Part shown: positions 6,601 through 12,638 of the stretch, one piece after another
Layout: every line of letters begins with the position of its first letter
How positions within the stretch are numbered: position 1 is the first letter of the stretch
Source of the DNA: an uncultured Lactobacillus sp.
Lineage (GTDB): Bacteria; Bacillota; Bacilli; Lactobacillales; Lactobacillaceae
Assembly: GCF_902491705.1 (NCBI RefSeq)
Contig: NZ_CABUIW010000062.1
Coordinates: 1-12,755 of the forward strand
Direction: 5' to 3'
Length of the DNA stretch: 12,755 nt
Made by a program: the position numbers and the translations under genes
Notes under the pieces: generated by a model
What the model was told of the DNA's origin: nothing
What the model saw: only the letters and a program-made list of their open reading frames with translations
Database searches by the model: none

Positions 6601-7963
6601 TAGAACTCTTAATTTTAAAAATTAAGAGACAAGATATAAGCGTAATTAATACTGTAGTACCAAATGACCATTGATATCCGATAATTTCTGAAGAAGTCTG
6701 ATGTTCAACAATATTATTAGTCGTTACTGCTAAAGCTGTACAGAATGAATTGGCTACTTGGACCATCGTAACTATGATCGTATTTCCGGATACTACACTC
6801 TTTTGAGGTAATGCGTTTAATGCATAGACTTGAGCTGGTGCATAACATAAGATTAATCCACCACATCTAATGGCATATAAAATAGTTAACCAAATGATTG
6901 ACGTTCCCATATCATAGAACATCATTGGAATGGCTGTAATTAAAGCTACAATGCTCCCGATGATCGCCATTTTTTTAATACCAAATTGATCATATAATCT
7001 TCCAGCAAACGGTGACAAAAATGCCATTGTTAAAGCGCTTGGAATCATTACCATGCCTGAAACAATTGGTGATACTTTCAAAATATTTTGATTAAATAAT
7101 GGCAACATTAATTCAGGAGCCATAATTGCTCCAGAGATAAGTAAAGTGATCAGCATCCCCAAACGATATTGCTTATAAGCAAAGACGTGCAAATCAAGTA
7201 AAGGATTGGCAGTATTAAATTGTCTTTTAATAAAGAGTGAAATGAAAATCACACCAGCTGTAGCAAATAAAATCGTAAATATAATATTGCCAGAAATCTC
7301 ACCTAAGCGTCCAAGACTATAAAGAAGTGATCCTAAACCAACAATTGCAAAAAGAACTGACAGAGAATCAACTGAAATTTTTTTAGGCTCTAGAACATCT
7401 TTAACAAAAAATTGTGTACAAATTAGTGTCAACAAAGTAAATGGAATCAAAATTATAAAAAGCATTCGCCAGCTATAATATTCTAAAACAACTCCAGATA
7501 AAGTAGGCCCAATAGCTGGTCCTAAATTAATGATAATTCCGGCAATTCCAATTGCTAGGCCACGATTTTTGGCAGGAATAATAATTGTTAACACGTTCGT
7601 AACTAATGGCATATTAACGCCAACAGCTGCAGCTTGTACCAATCTACCAATTAATAAGATATTGAAGTTAGGAGCAAATGTTGAAATTAAAGTACCAAGT
7701 AAAAAGACGCCCATTGTCATCGTGAATAATTTGCGTAAAGGAAAACGATGCATAAAGTAAGATGCTAATGGCATGACCATTCCAGCAACAAGCATATATC
7801 CGGTATTAAGCCACTGCGCACTCATTTGATTAACATGGGTCTCTTCCATAATCATGGGCAAACCATTATTCATCAATGTTTCTGCTAAAGTTGTGATGAA
7901 ACTACCGAGTAACAGAGTGGCCATCATGAAGAAAATTTGTCTTCGATTTTCTCTAATTGTCAT
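6593..7963 (-). CDS. MFS multidrug exporter, DHA2 (EmrB/LmrB/QacA-like), 14 TM
   Basis: A 456-residue proton-driven exporter. TM1 carries AETLMNNGLPMIM (27-39, equivalent to the LDxTxVNVALP motif of DHA2 pumps), followed by QWLNTGYMLVAG (50-61). Motif B is LIGRLVQAAAVG (104-115) and the antiporter motif C is GPAIGPTLSGVVLEYYSWR (148-166). Length and about 14 hydrophobic segments fit DHA2. The acidic residue of motif D1 is Glu28 rather than Asp. The gene starts 3 nt after the stop of the B3/B4 gene (TAG-TTA-ATG), using GGGAG at the end of that gene as ribosome site, so the two form an operon. Lincosamide or other drug export is typical of relatives (LmrB, LmrA), but the substrate cannot be read here. 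Confidence 0.9.
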   Translation of the reverse strand: MTIRENRRQIFFMMATLLLGSFITTLAETLMNNGLPMIMEETHVNQMSAQWLNTGYMLVAGMVMPLASYFMHRFPLRKLFTMTMGVFLLGTLISTFAPNFNILLIGRLVQAAAVGVNMPLVTNVLTIIIPAKNRGLAIGIAGIIINLGPAIGPTLSGVVLEYYSWRMLFIILIPFTLLTLICTQFFVKDVLEPKKISVDSLSVLFAIVGLGSLLYSLGRLGEISGNIIFTILFATAGVIFISLFIKRQFNTANPLLDLHVFAYKQYRLGMLITLLISGAIMAPELMLPLFNQNILKVSPIVSGMVMIPSALTMAFLSPFAGRLYDQFGIKKMAIIGSIVALITAIPMMFYDMGTSIIWLTILYAIRCGGLILCYAPAQVYALNALPQKSVVSGNTIIVTMVQVANSFCTALAVTTNNIVEHQTSSEIIGYQWSFGTTVLITLISCLLIFKIKSSKK

Positions 7964-7966
7964 TAA

Positions 7967-8671
7967 CTACTCCCATTCAAATTCTGGATGATTATAATCA
8001 ACATATCCTGTTTGTACATTTACACCAAAGATATGTTGAATCTTTTCTGCTAAATCATCTCTTGCTGCGTCTACTGATTCTTTGTTAACGTCGATAAATC
8101 CATCAATTGGAAAGAAAACATCGTTTGTTTTTTCAGAAATCTTCCCGTGCTCACTTTGACGCCAGGTCCAGCGACGTGTACGAACATCGTCGCCTACCGC
8201 ATAAATAACTTCCCCTTCGTCGGGATGCTCAACTTTTTCTTTTCCAAGTGGAATAAAGGTATCGGTAGACTTAGCTAGTCGCATCATAATATCATCTTGG
8301 GCATTGTCTAAACTGTGAGTTCCCATTGGTACTGTATATTTAAGTGAAATTGCATTGTTTAAGTCAACTAAAGGATTGATATGTGGTAAACCTTTCCCTT
8401 TTGAAATACGCTTGAACAATGCTTCAGCAGAACAAGGATATCTGTTAGGATTGATACCTATTTTTCTAAATGCTTCTCGATATGGAATGATTTCTGGGTC
8501 CTCTTTGACATTCACACCATCAAACTTTTTATGAGAAAATTCAATATTTTCATCAAGAAGCTGATCGATAATTGGATAGTCCTTACTATTATCAATTCCT
8601 TTTGCTACTACAACTCCAACATACATATTTGGTAATTTATCAAAAATATCGGATGTTACTACGAATTTCAT
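7967..8671 (-). CDS. Free-standing B3/B4-domain protein (PheRS beta-subunit editing-domain homologue)
   Basis: A 234-residue soluble protein of the B3/B4 family (COG3382 type), related to the editing and tRNA-binding domain of the phenylalanyl-tRNA synthetase beta subunit. Conserved features: YREAFRKIGINPNRYPCSAE (64-83), NNAISLKYTVPMGTHSLD (105-122) and RRWTWRQSEHGKIS (166-179). The start is ATG 8671, with a perfect AAGGAGG 6 nt upstream; an in-frame TTG six codons earlier lies before the ribosome site and is rejected. In PheRS the domain clears mischarged tRNA; stand-alone members are mostly uncharacterised, so aminoacyl-tRNA or amino-acid-derivative hydrolysis is only a guess. It is the first gene of an operon with the DHA2 exporter and has a terminator hairpin in its leader. 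Confidence 0.85.
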   Translation of the reverse strand: MKFVVTSDIFDKLPNMYVGVVVAKGIDNSKDYPIIDQLLDENIEFSHKKFDGVNVKEDPEIIPYREAFRKIGINPNRYPCSAEALFKRISKGKGLPHINPLVDLNNAISLKYTVPMGTHSLDNAQDDIMMRLAKSTDTFIPLGKEKVEHPDEGEVIYAVGDDVRTRRWTWRQSEHGKISEKTNDVFFPIDGFIDVNKESVDAARDDLAEKIQHIFGVNVQTGYVDYNHPEFEWE

Positions 8672-8783
8672 AATTGTCCTCCTTAACAAAAAAAGCTGGA
8701 TAAGAAACCCGCCGCAATAGCGACGCTCTTATCCAGCTTGTAATTCTTTACAAACCCTCTGAACTTAAAAGGTTATTCAATTT
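8672..8783 (-). promoter_or_regulatory. Leader RNA of the B3/B4-DHA2 operon with consecutive stem-loops
   Basis: Between the predicted start point (about 8783) and the B3/B4 ATG lie about 110 nt that can fold into three stem-loops in order: AACCTT/AGGGTT (8769-8774 with 8753-8758, one G-U pair), TTGTAA/TTACAA (8748-8753 with 8738-8743), and the strong terminator hairpin. Hairpins 1 and 2 share base 8753, and hairpin 2 shares bases 8738-8739 with the terminator stem, so neighbours compete at their edges. No T-box sequence or riboswitch class known to me is recognised. Confidence 0.5.
8688..8739 (-). terminator. Terminator/attenuator hairpin just before the B3/B4 ribosome site
   Basis: AAGCTGGATAAGA and its perfect complement (8727-8739 with 8693-8705) form a 13-bp stem around a 21-nt loop that holds a small CGC-AATA-GCG hairpin. 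On the minus strand the stem runs into seven Ts. It can end transcripts of the upstream aldo/keto reductase gene (stop at 8827). The T-run ends only 3 nt before the AAGGAGG of the B3/B4 gene, and the promoter found lies upstream of the hairpin, so it should also attenuate that operon. Confidence 0.85.
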
Positions 8784-8789
8784 TCTATT

Positions 8790-8819
8790 ATTGTAACAAT
8801 GAATTTTAGTTTACGTCAA
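8790..8819 (-). promoter_or_regulatory. Promoter of the B3/B4-DHA2 operon, upstream of the terminator
   Basis: On the minus strand TTGACG (8814-8819) and TACAAT (8790-8795) are 18 bp apart, with TGT directly before the -10 box (extended -10). It starts 8 bp after the stop codon of the aldo/keto reductase. It is the best promoter between that gene and the B3/B4 gene, and transcripts from it must cross the 8688-8739 hairpin. Confidence 0.7.
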
Positions 8820-8826
8820 TAATTTT

Positions 8827-9627
8827 TTATCTGAAGCTTTCAGCAATTTCTGGATCCATTTCATCCTCTAAAATGCTATGTCCTTCATCTAAAGTTTTGA
8901 TCTTTTTCATATCGTCATCACTTAATTCAAAATCAAAAATATCAAAGTTTTCTGTTAGTCTCTTTTTATGCACTGACTTAGGAATCACTACATAATTTCT
9001 TTGTAAAAACCATCTAAGCATTACTTGTGCAGTAGTTTTATGATATCTTTCAGCAATTTCTTCCAAAATTTGATTGGTAAAAATATGGTTAGCTCCTTCC
9101 GCAAATGGTGCCCAAGCTTCAGGTTGTACGCCTTCTTTTTCCATATATTGCTGTGATTTCCACTCTTGATTCCAAACGTTGGTCTCAATTTGATTAACAG
9201 CTGGCTTCACATCATTGAAAGTAATCAAATCAGCAAGTCGTTCGTTCCAAAAGCTGCTAACCCCAATTGCCCGAATGCGACCTTCTTTATATAAGCGTTC
9301 AAGTGCACGCCAAGTACCGTAATAATCATTGTATGGCTTATGAATCAGGTAAAGATCGATATAATCAAGTTGAAGTTTCTTCATTGAATCGTCAAAGGCT
9401 TTTAGAGTGTTGTCATAACCGTAATCATCAACCCAAATTTTTGAAGTAATGAAGATGTCTTCACGAGGAACATCGCTGTGTTTGATTGCATCCCCCACAG
9501 CTTGTTCATTACCATAAATTTGTGCGGTATCAACCAAACGATAACCGATTTCTAAACCATCCTCAACAACTTGTTGAGCTCGAAATAGATTATCAATTTG
9601 ATATACACCAAAACCAAGACGTGGCAT
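8827..9627 (-). CDS. Aldo/keto reductase (AKR5-like, NADPH type)
   Basis: A cytoplasmic (beta/alpha)8 oxidoreductase that reduces aldehydes and ketones with NAD(P)H. Counting from ATG 9627, it has 266 residues with the catalytic tetrad Asp33 and Tyr38 (DTAQIYGNE), Lys63 (ITSKIW) and His96 (LIHKP), plus the nucleotide-binding IPKSVHKKRLTENF near the C-terminus. This ATG has only a weak ribosome site. The frame stays open upstream and encodes EKYVTLNNGIK, the usual first strand of AKR proteins, reaching back to an ATA codon at 9661-9663 that has AAGGA 7 nt before it. The true protein may thus be 278 residues with a non-standard start. It appears monocistronic and is terminated at 8688-8739. No convincing promoter was found. 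Substrate unknown; methylglyoxal or xenobiotic carbonyl reduction is typical. Confidence 0.88.
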   Translation of the reverse strand: MPRLGFGVYQIDNLFRAQQVVEDGLEIGYRLVDTAQIYGNEQAVGDAIKHSDVPREDIFITSKIWVDDYGYDNTLKAFDDSMKKLQLDYIDLYLIHKPYNDYYGTWRALERLYKEGRIRAIGVSSFWNERLADLITFNDVKPAVNQIETNVWNQEWKSQQYMEKEGVQPEAWAPFAEGANHIFTNQILEEIAERYHKTTAQVMLRWFLQRNYVVIPKSVHKKRLTENFDIFDFELSDDDMKKIKTLDEGHSILEDEMDPEIAESFR

Positions 9628-9663
9628 TTTGATTCCATTATTTAATGTAACGTATTTTTCTAT
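9628..9663 (-). other. In-frame 5' extension of the aldo/keto reductase with an ATA start candidate
   Basis: The 12 codons before ATG 9627 read I-E-K-Y-V-T-L-N-N-G-I-K, matching the conserved AKR N-terminal hairpin. No ATG, GTG or TTG occurs in frame between the upstream TAA and 9627. The best ribosome site, AAGGA, is 7 nt before the ATA at 9663-9661. Either ATA is used, or a former ATG has mutated and translation begins at 9627. Confidence 0.6.
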
Positions 9664-9753
9664 AGTGCTTTCCTTTTAAAATAACTTTTTACTTATTTTA
9701 GCATTAATTATCTAAAGAGAGGAAAAGGACGATCATCTCAATGATGTCATAAA

Positions 9754-9783
9754 GAAGGACTTGATATCAAAATCAAGTCCTTC
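9754..9783 (-). terminator. Terminator of the SDR-hydrolase operon
   Basis: A perfect 12-bp stem, GAAGGACTTGAT (9754-9765) with its complement (9772-9783), and a 6-nt loop lie 47 bp after the hydrolase stop codon. On the minus strand it is followed by only TTTAT, a short U-tail, so it may leak toward the aldo/keto reductase gene. The 200 bp between the two genes hold nothing else recognisable apart from the reductase ribosome site. Confidence 0.65.
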
Positions 9784-9829
9784 CTTCGGGTAAATATAAA
9801 AAGCGTAATTGCTCTTTATTGTTTACTAT

Positions 9830-10837
9830 TTACTTCAAGTTTTCTTTAAAGAAACTTTCAAATTTATCAAATGGAATCTTATCCATTTGATCATACAAAT
9901 CACAGTGAGTTGCATTTGGAACTACGACTAATTCTTTGTCACCAGTTAAACGTTTGTAAGCTGCTTCTGCCATGTAGCGTGAGTGAGCAATTTCACCAGT
10001 AACAATTAGTTTTGGAGCACGAATTTTTTCAATTCTTTGTTGTAATGGAAAGTTAAAGTAGCCCCAAGGACTGGTAGCATCCCAGATCATATTTGAGTTG
10101 ATTGAACGTGGGTGGAAAGCACGTTTTACATAGTAATTATAGAAGTCACGAGTTACTGGATCTGCGTCTTCTGGTAATTCATCTGCAAATAACTTTTTAG
10201 CACGAACTGGGTTACCATCTTTATCAAATGGTAATTCGTGAAGACCACCAACTTGCTTACCGGTATCAACTTCTTCCCAGCGCATTTGTGCTAAGTAGTC
10301 TCTTTCCTTTTCACGTTCTTCTTCAGTCTTAGAATTGTTAAGACCATCCCACATTGAAGATGACATATCATACATTACTGAAGTAGCAACTGCCTTAATA
10401 CGAACATCAATTGAAGCTGCAGTTAATACGTGGGAACCAAGGCCACAGATACCTAAAGCACCGATATTTTCACGATCGACAAATTTTTGCTTACCTAAGA
10501 AGTCAACAGCTGCTGAAAAGTCTTCAACGAAAATATCAGGTGAAGCAACATTACGACGATCACCGGAACTTTCACCAGTAGTTGATTGGTCGAAAGCAAC
10601 AGTTACAAAGCCACGTTCTGCCAAAGTTTGAGCGTAAAGTCCACTTGCTTGTTCCTTAACAGCGCCAAAAGGTCCTGAGATTGCGATTGCTGCATACTTC
10701 TTACCTTCTTCAAAGTTCTTTGGAAGGTACAAATGACCTGCTAAGATAAAACCATATCTATTTTCAAATCTGACATTTTGTACTTCAATTTCTGGGTTAA
10801 TCTTAAATACTCTAGTATCATTTGCTAATTTACTCAT
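9830..10837 (-). CDS. Alpha/beta hydrolase, dienelactone-hydrolase-like with Cys nucleophile
   Basis: A 335-residue cytoplasmic alpha/beta hydrolase of the YcjY-like group (COG1073 type). The nucleophile elbow reads GICGLGS (129-135), so the position normally holding Ser carries Cys131, as in dienelactone hydrolases (GxCxGG). The acid is probably Glu282 (VTGEIAHSRYMAE) and the base His311 (PNATHCDLYD). The oxyanion region is ISGPFGAVKEQ (53-63), and a cap insertion rich in charged residues spans about 165-245. The start ATG 10837 has AAAGGA 8 nt upstream. It lies 14 bp after the SDR gene and is presumably co-transcribed under the LysR regulator. Codon use (frequent AAG, GAA, GGT) suggests high expression. 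Substrate unknown: an ester, lactone or activated small molecule. Confidence 0.85.
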   Translation of the reverse strand: MSKLANDTRVFKINPEIEVQNVRFENRYGFILAGHLYLPKNFEEGKKYAAIAISGPFGAVKEQASGLYAQTLAERGFVTVAFDQSTTGESSGDRRNVASPDIFVEDFSAAVDFLGKQKFVDRENIGALGICGLGSHVLTAASIDVRIKAVATSVMYDMSSSMWDGLNNSKTEEEREKERDYLAQMRWEEVDTGKQVGGLHELPFDKDGNPVRAKKLFADELPEDADPVTRDFYNYYVKRAFHPRSINSNMIWDATSPWGYFNFPLQQRIEKIRAPKLIVTGEIAHSRYMAEAAYKRLTGDKELVVVPNATHCDLYDQMDKIPFDKFESFFKENLK

Positions 10838-10851
10838 TGATAAAATCCTTT

Positions 10852-11586
10852 CTAAACAGCCTGTCCCATTGGACGAACAATAATTTCATTTACATCAGTA
10901 TCTGCAGGTGTATCAATTGCATAAGCAACGGCCCTAGCAATTTGTTTTGGATCAAGACCAATCTGTTTTTCAGTTTCAATTTCTGCTTCTCTATTCTTAG
11001 GATCGTTGATTGAATTGAATAATTCCGTATGTACAGCGCCTGGAGAAACAATCGAAGTTTTAATTCCATTAACGCGTTGCTCTTGACGAAGACCTTCCAT
11101 AATTGCGCGAACCGCAAATTTTGATCCATTGTAGACTGCTAAGTTAGGTACAACTACGTGCCCTGCTACAGAATCTGTCGCAATAATGTGACCTGACTTT
11201 TGCTTAACCATTGTTGGGAGCACCGCTGCAATGCCATTCAAAACTCCCATGACGTTAACATCAAGAATTTGTTGCCATTCTTGTCTTTGAGCTTTAATCA
11301 GTGGATTAACTGGCATCACCCCAGCATTGTTATACATTACATCGATATGACCAAATTTATCATTAGCAAAATCAACCACTGCTTGCATTTCTTCAAAGTT
11401 TGTAACGTCTGCTTTAATTGTGCTGATGCATGCTTCTGGTAAACTATTCTTAATTTCATCGAGGCGGTCTTTTCTTCTAGCTACCAAGATAAGTTTTGAG
11501 CCTTTATCTGCTAATAGTTCTGCAGTGGCGTTACCAATGCCACTTGATGCGCCTGTGATAATAATTACTTTATCTTTTAAAGTCAT
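10852..11586 (-). CDS. Short-chain dehydrogenase/reductase (classical SDR, NADPH type)
   Basis: A 244-residue Rossmann-fold oxidoreductase. It has the nucleotide motif TGASSGIG (11-18), basic residues Arg37-Arg38 after strand 2 (favouring NADPH), NNAG (86-89), and the catalytic tetrad Asn111, Ser139, Tyr152 and Lys156 (YNGSK). Length fits a classical SDR. The start ATG 11586 has a strong AAGGAAGGAG ribosome site. First gene of an operon with the hydrolase, divergent from the LysR gene. Likely reduces a carbonyl of a small molecule; the partner hydrolase may act on the product or the substrate. Specificity is not visible. Confidence 0.9.
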   Translation of the reverse strand: MTLKDKVIIITGASSGIGNATAELLADKGSKLILVARRKDRLDEIKNSLPEACISTIKADVTNFEEMQAVVDFANDKFGHIDVMYNNAGVMPVNPLIKAQRQEWQQILDVNVMGVLNGIAAVLPTMVKQKSGHIIATDSVAGHVVVPNLAVYNGSKFAVRAIMEGLRQEQRVNGIKTSIVSPGAVHTELFNSINDPKNREAEIETEKQIGLDPKQIARAVAYAIDTPADTDVNEIIVRPMGQAV

Positions 11587-11626
11587 TGTTTTCTCCTTCC
11601 TTTTCAGCTTTTTCCTAAATTCATAA

Positions 11627-11676
11627 ATAACTATACTGGGTTCCAGATAACATGTGAAATACTTAATAACTGTTAT
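11627..11676. promoter_or_regulatory. Candidate LysR-binding region between SDR and LysR genes
   Basis: ATAAC occurs three times in direct orientation at 11627, 11647 and 11666, that is 20 and 19 bp apart (about two helical turns each). The last forms the palindrome ATAACTGTTAT (11666-11676). CTGG-GTT-CCAG (11636-11646) sits in the SDR promoter spacer next to the -10 box. LysR regulators bind dyad and repeat sites at divergent promoters like this; which of these is the true site is not known. Confidence 0.5.
11630..11658 (-). promoter_or_regulatory. Promoter of the SDR-hydrolase operon
   Basis: On the minus strand TTCACA (11653-11658) and TATAGT (11630-11635) are 17 bp apart, each one mismatch from consensus. 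The leader would be about 40 nt. The palindrome CTGGGTTCCAG fills the spacer beside the -10 box. Confidence 0.7.
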
Positions 11677-11681
11677 AAAAT
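11653..11681 (+). promoter_or_regulatory. Weak promoter candidate for the LysR gene
   Basis: TAAAAT (11676-11681) is a fair -10 box 31 bp before the ATG. The hexamer 17 bp upstream, TGTGAA (11653-11658), is a poor -35 and is exactly the reverse complement of the SDR -35 box, so the two promoters would overlap and compete. Confidence 0.35.
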
Positions 11682-11712
11682 ATAGGTAAAAACTATGTTA
11701 GGAGAAAAGTTG

Positions 11713-12585
11713 ATGGATCTTAGAGTTTTACGCTATTATTTAGCAGTCTGCCAAGAGAAAAACATTACTAAAGCTGCCGAAGCACTTCATATTGCTCAAC
11801 CTTCTTTGTCCACTCAGATTAAAGACTTGGAGCAAGAGCTTGGCGTTACTCTTTTTGAGCGTGGTCATCGCCAAATCAAACTTACTGAAGAAGGCTACTT
11901 TTTACGAGATAGAGCTCAAGAATTGATTGATATGGCTGACCAGACTGAGCAAATTATTCAAAGTTCTAAATTGATCTCAGGTACTTTACGAATTGGTGCA
12001 GGACAGACAATTGCAATGAAGCGGATTATGAAAGTAATTGCTCAGATCTCTAAAGAAGAAAATGATGTAAACTTCCAATTTATTGACGGAAATGCTGATG
12101 ATATTGAAGCCCGTGTAAATGACGGCACATTAGATTTTGGTATAATTATGGGCGATCGCTCTTTAGAAAATTTCGATAGTTTAATTTTGCCTGAAAGAAA
12201 TTCATTCATTGCCTGTTTCAAAAAGGATCATCCTTTAGCTAACAAAGATAAAATCACTCCAGAAGATCTAATAAAGTATCCTATTGTTTCTTCAAGTCAG
12301 ACTCTTGTAACTGATAAATTTCGCAATTGGTGGGGAAATCTTTATAGTAAAGTACAAGTATTAGCTCAAAGTAACCTAGCTTATAATGCTTCCGTTCTAA
12401 CTAGCAAAAGTGAAGCTGTTCAAATCACTTATAATCATCTAGTTGATTATGAAGCACTAAATTTAACAACTCGTTTGCTCTCACCTAAAGTTACTGATCC
12501 TAACATCGTAATTTGGAAGAAAAATGTTCATCGTTCTAATTTAGCTAATCACTTTTTAGAGAAATTACGTAATTCGTTGAATTAA
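11713..12585 (+). CDS. LysR-family transcriptional regulator
   Basis: A 290-residue regulator. N-terminal winged HTH at about 1-60 (MDLRVLRYYLAVCQEKNITK, then AAEALHIAQPSLSTQIKDLE and ELGVTLFERG), followed by a linker helix and a two-lobed periplasmic-binding-like effector domain from about 90, with LRIGAGQTIAMKRIM opening lobe 1 and DFGIIMGD in the core. The start ATG 11713 has AGGAG 8 nt upstream; the ATG at 11695 overlaps the ribosome site and is rejected. It is divergent from the SDR-hydrolase operon and is very likely its activator, and its own repressor. The effector is unknown. Its 3' end is 26 bp from the IS. Confidence 0.92.
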   Translation: MDLRVLRYYLAVCQEKNITKAAEALHIAQPSLSTQIKDLEQELGVTLFERGHRQIKLTEEGYFLRDRAQELIDMADQTEQIIQSSKLISGTLRIGAGQTIAMKRIMKVIAQISKEENDVNFQFIDGNADDIEARVNDGTLDFGIIMGDRSLENFDSLILPERNSFIACFKKDHPLANKDKITPEDLIKYPIVSSSQTLVTDKFRNWWGNLYSKVQVLAQSNLAYNASVLTSKSEAVQITYNHLVDYEALNLTTRLLSPKVTDPNIVIWKKNVHRSNLANHFLEKLRNSLN

Positions 12586-12611
12586 AATAAAAGACCAGCT
12601 CTGTAGAATTT
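12586..12611 (+). other. Half of the LysR gene terminator cut by the IS
   Basis: After the LysR stop comes an A-rich run, then GACCAGCTCTGTAGAATT, then the IS end at 12612. This looks like the left arm and loop of a Rho-independent terminator (A-run, GACCAGCTCTGTA arm), with no complementary arm before the IS. The missing arm would be expected past the other end of the IS. Confidence 0.5.
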
Positions 12612-12636
12612 TGAAGTGGGACCTAAAAAGTAGACA
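12612..12636 (-). repeat. Terminal inverted repeat of the IS (right end, right copy)
   Basis: The same 25 bp as 120-144 in inverted orientation, starting TGAAGTGGG at the junction. The partner repeat at the other IS end is outside the window. Confidence 0.6.
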
Positions 12637-12638
12637 TT

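Noticed and set aside
7530..7760. Plus-strand 76-codon frame inside the DHA2 gene
   Set aside because: Antisense shadow of a membrane protein gene; no start signals.
8738..8790. T-box or leader-peptide control of the B3/B4 operon
   Set aside because: No T-box consensus (AGGGTGGNACCGCG type) or specifier domain is present. A 10-codon TTG-initiated frame at the start of the leader has no ribosome site and no run of one amino acid.
9732..9745. Small hairpin ATCAT/ATGAT after the hydrolase operon terminator
   Set aside because: Only 5 bp, AT-rich and without a T-run; expected by chance in this sequence.
10890..11129. Minus-strand 79-codon frame inside the SDR gene
   Set aside because: It overlaps the conserved C-terminal half of the SDR in another frame and has a low-complexity, non-protein-like composition.
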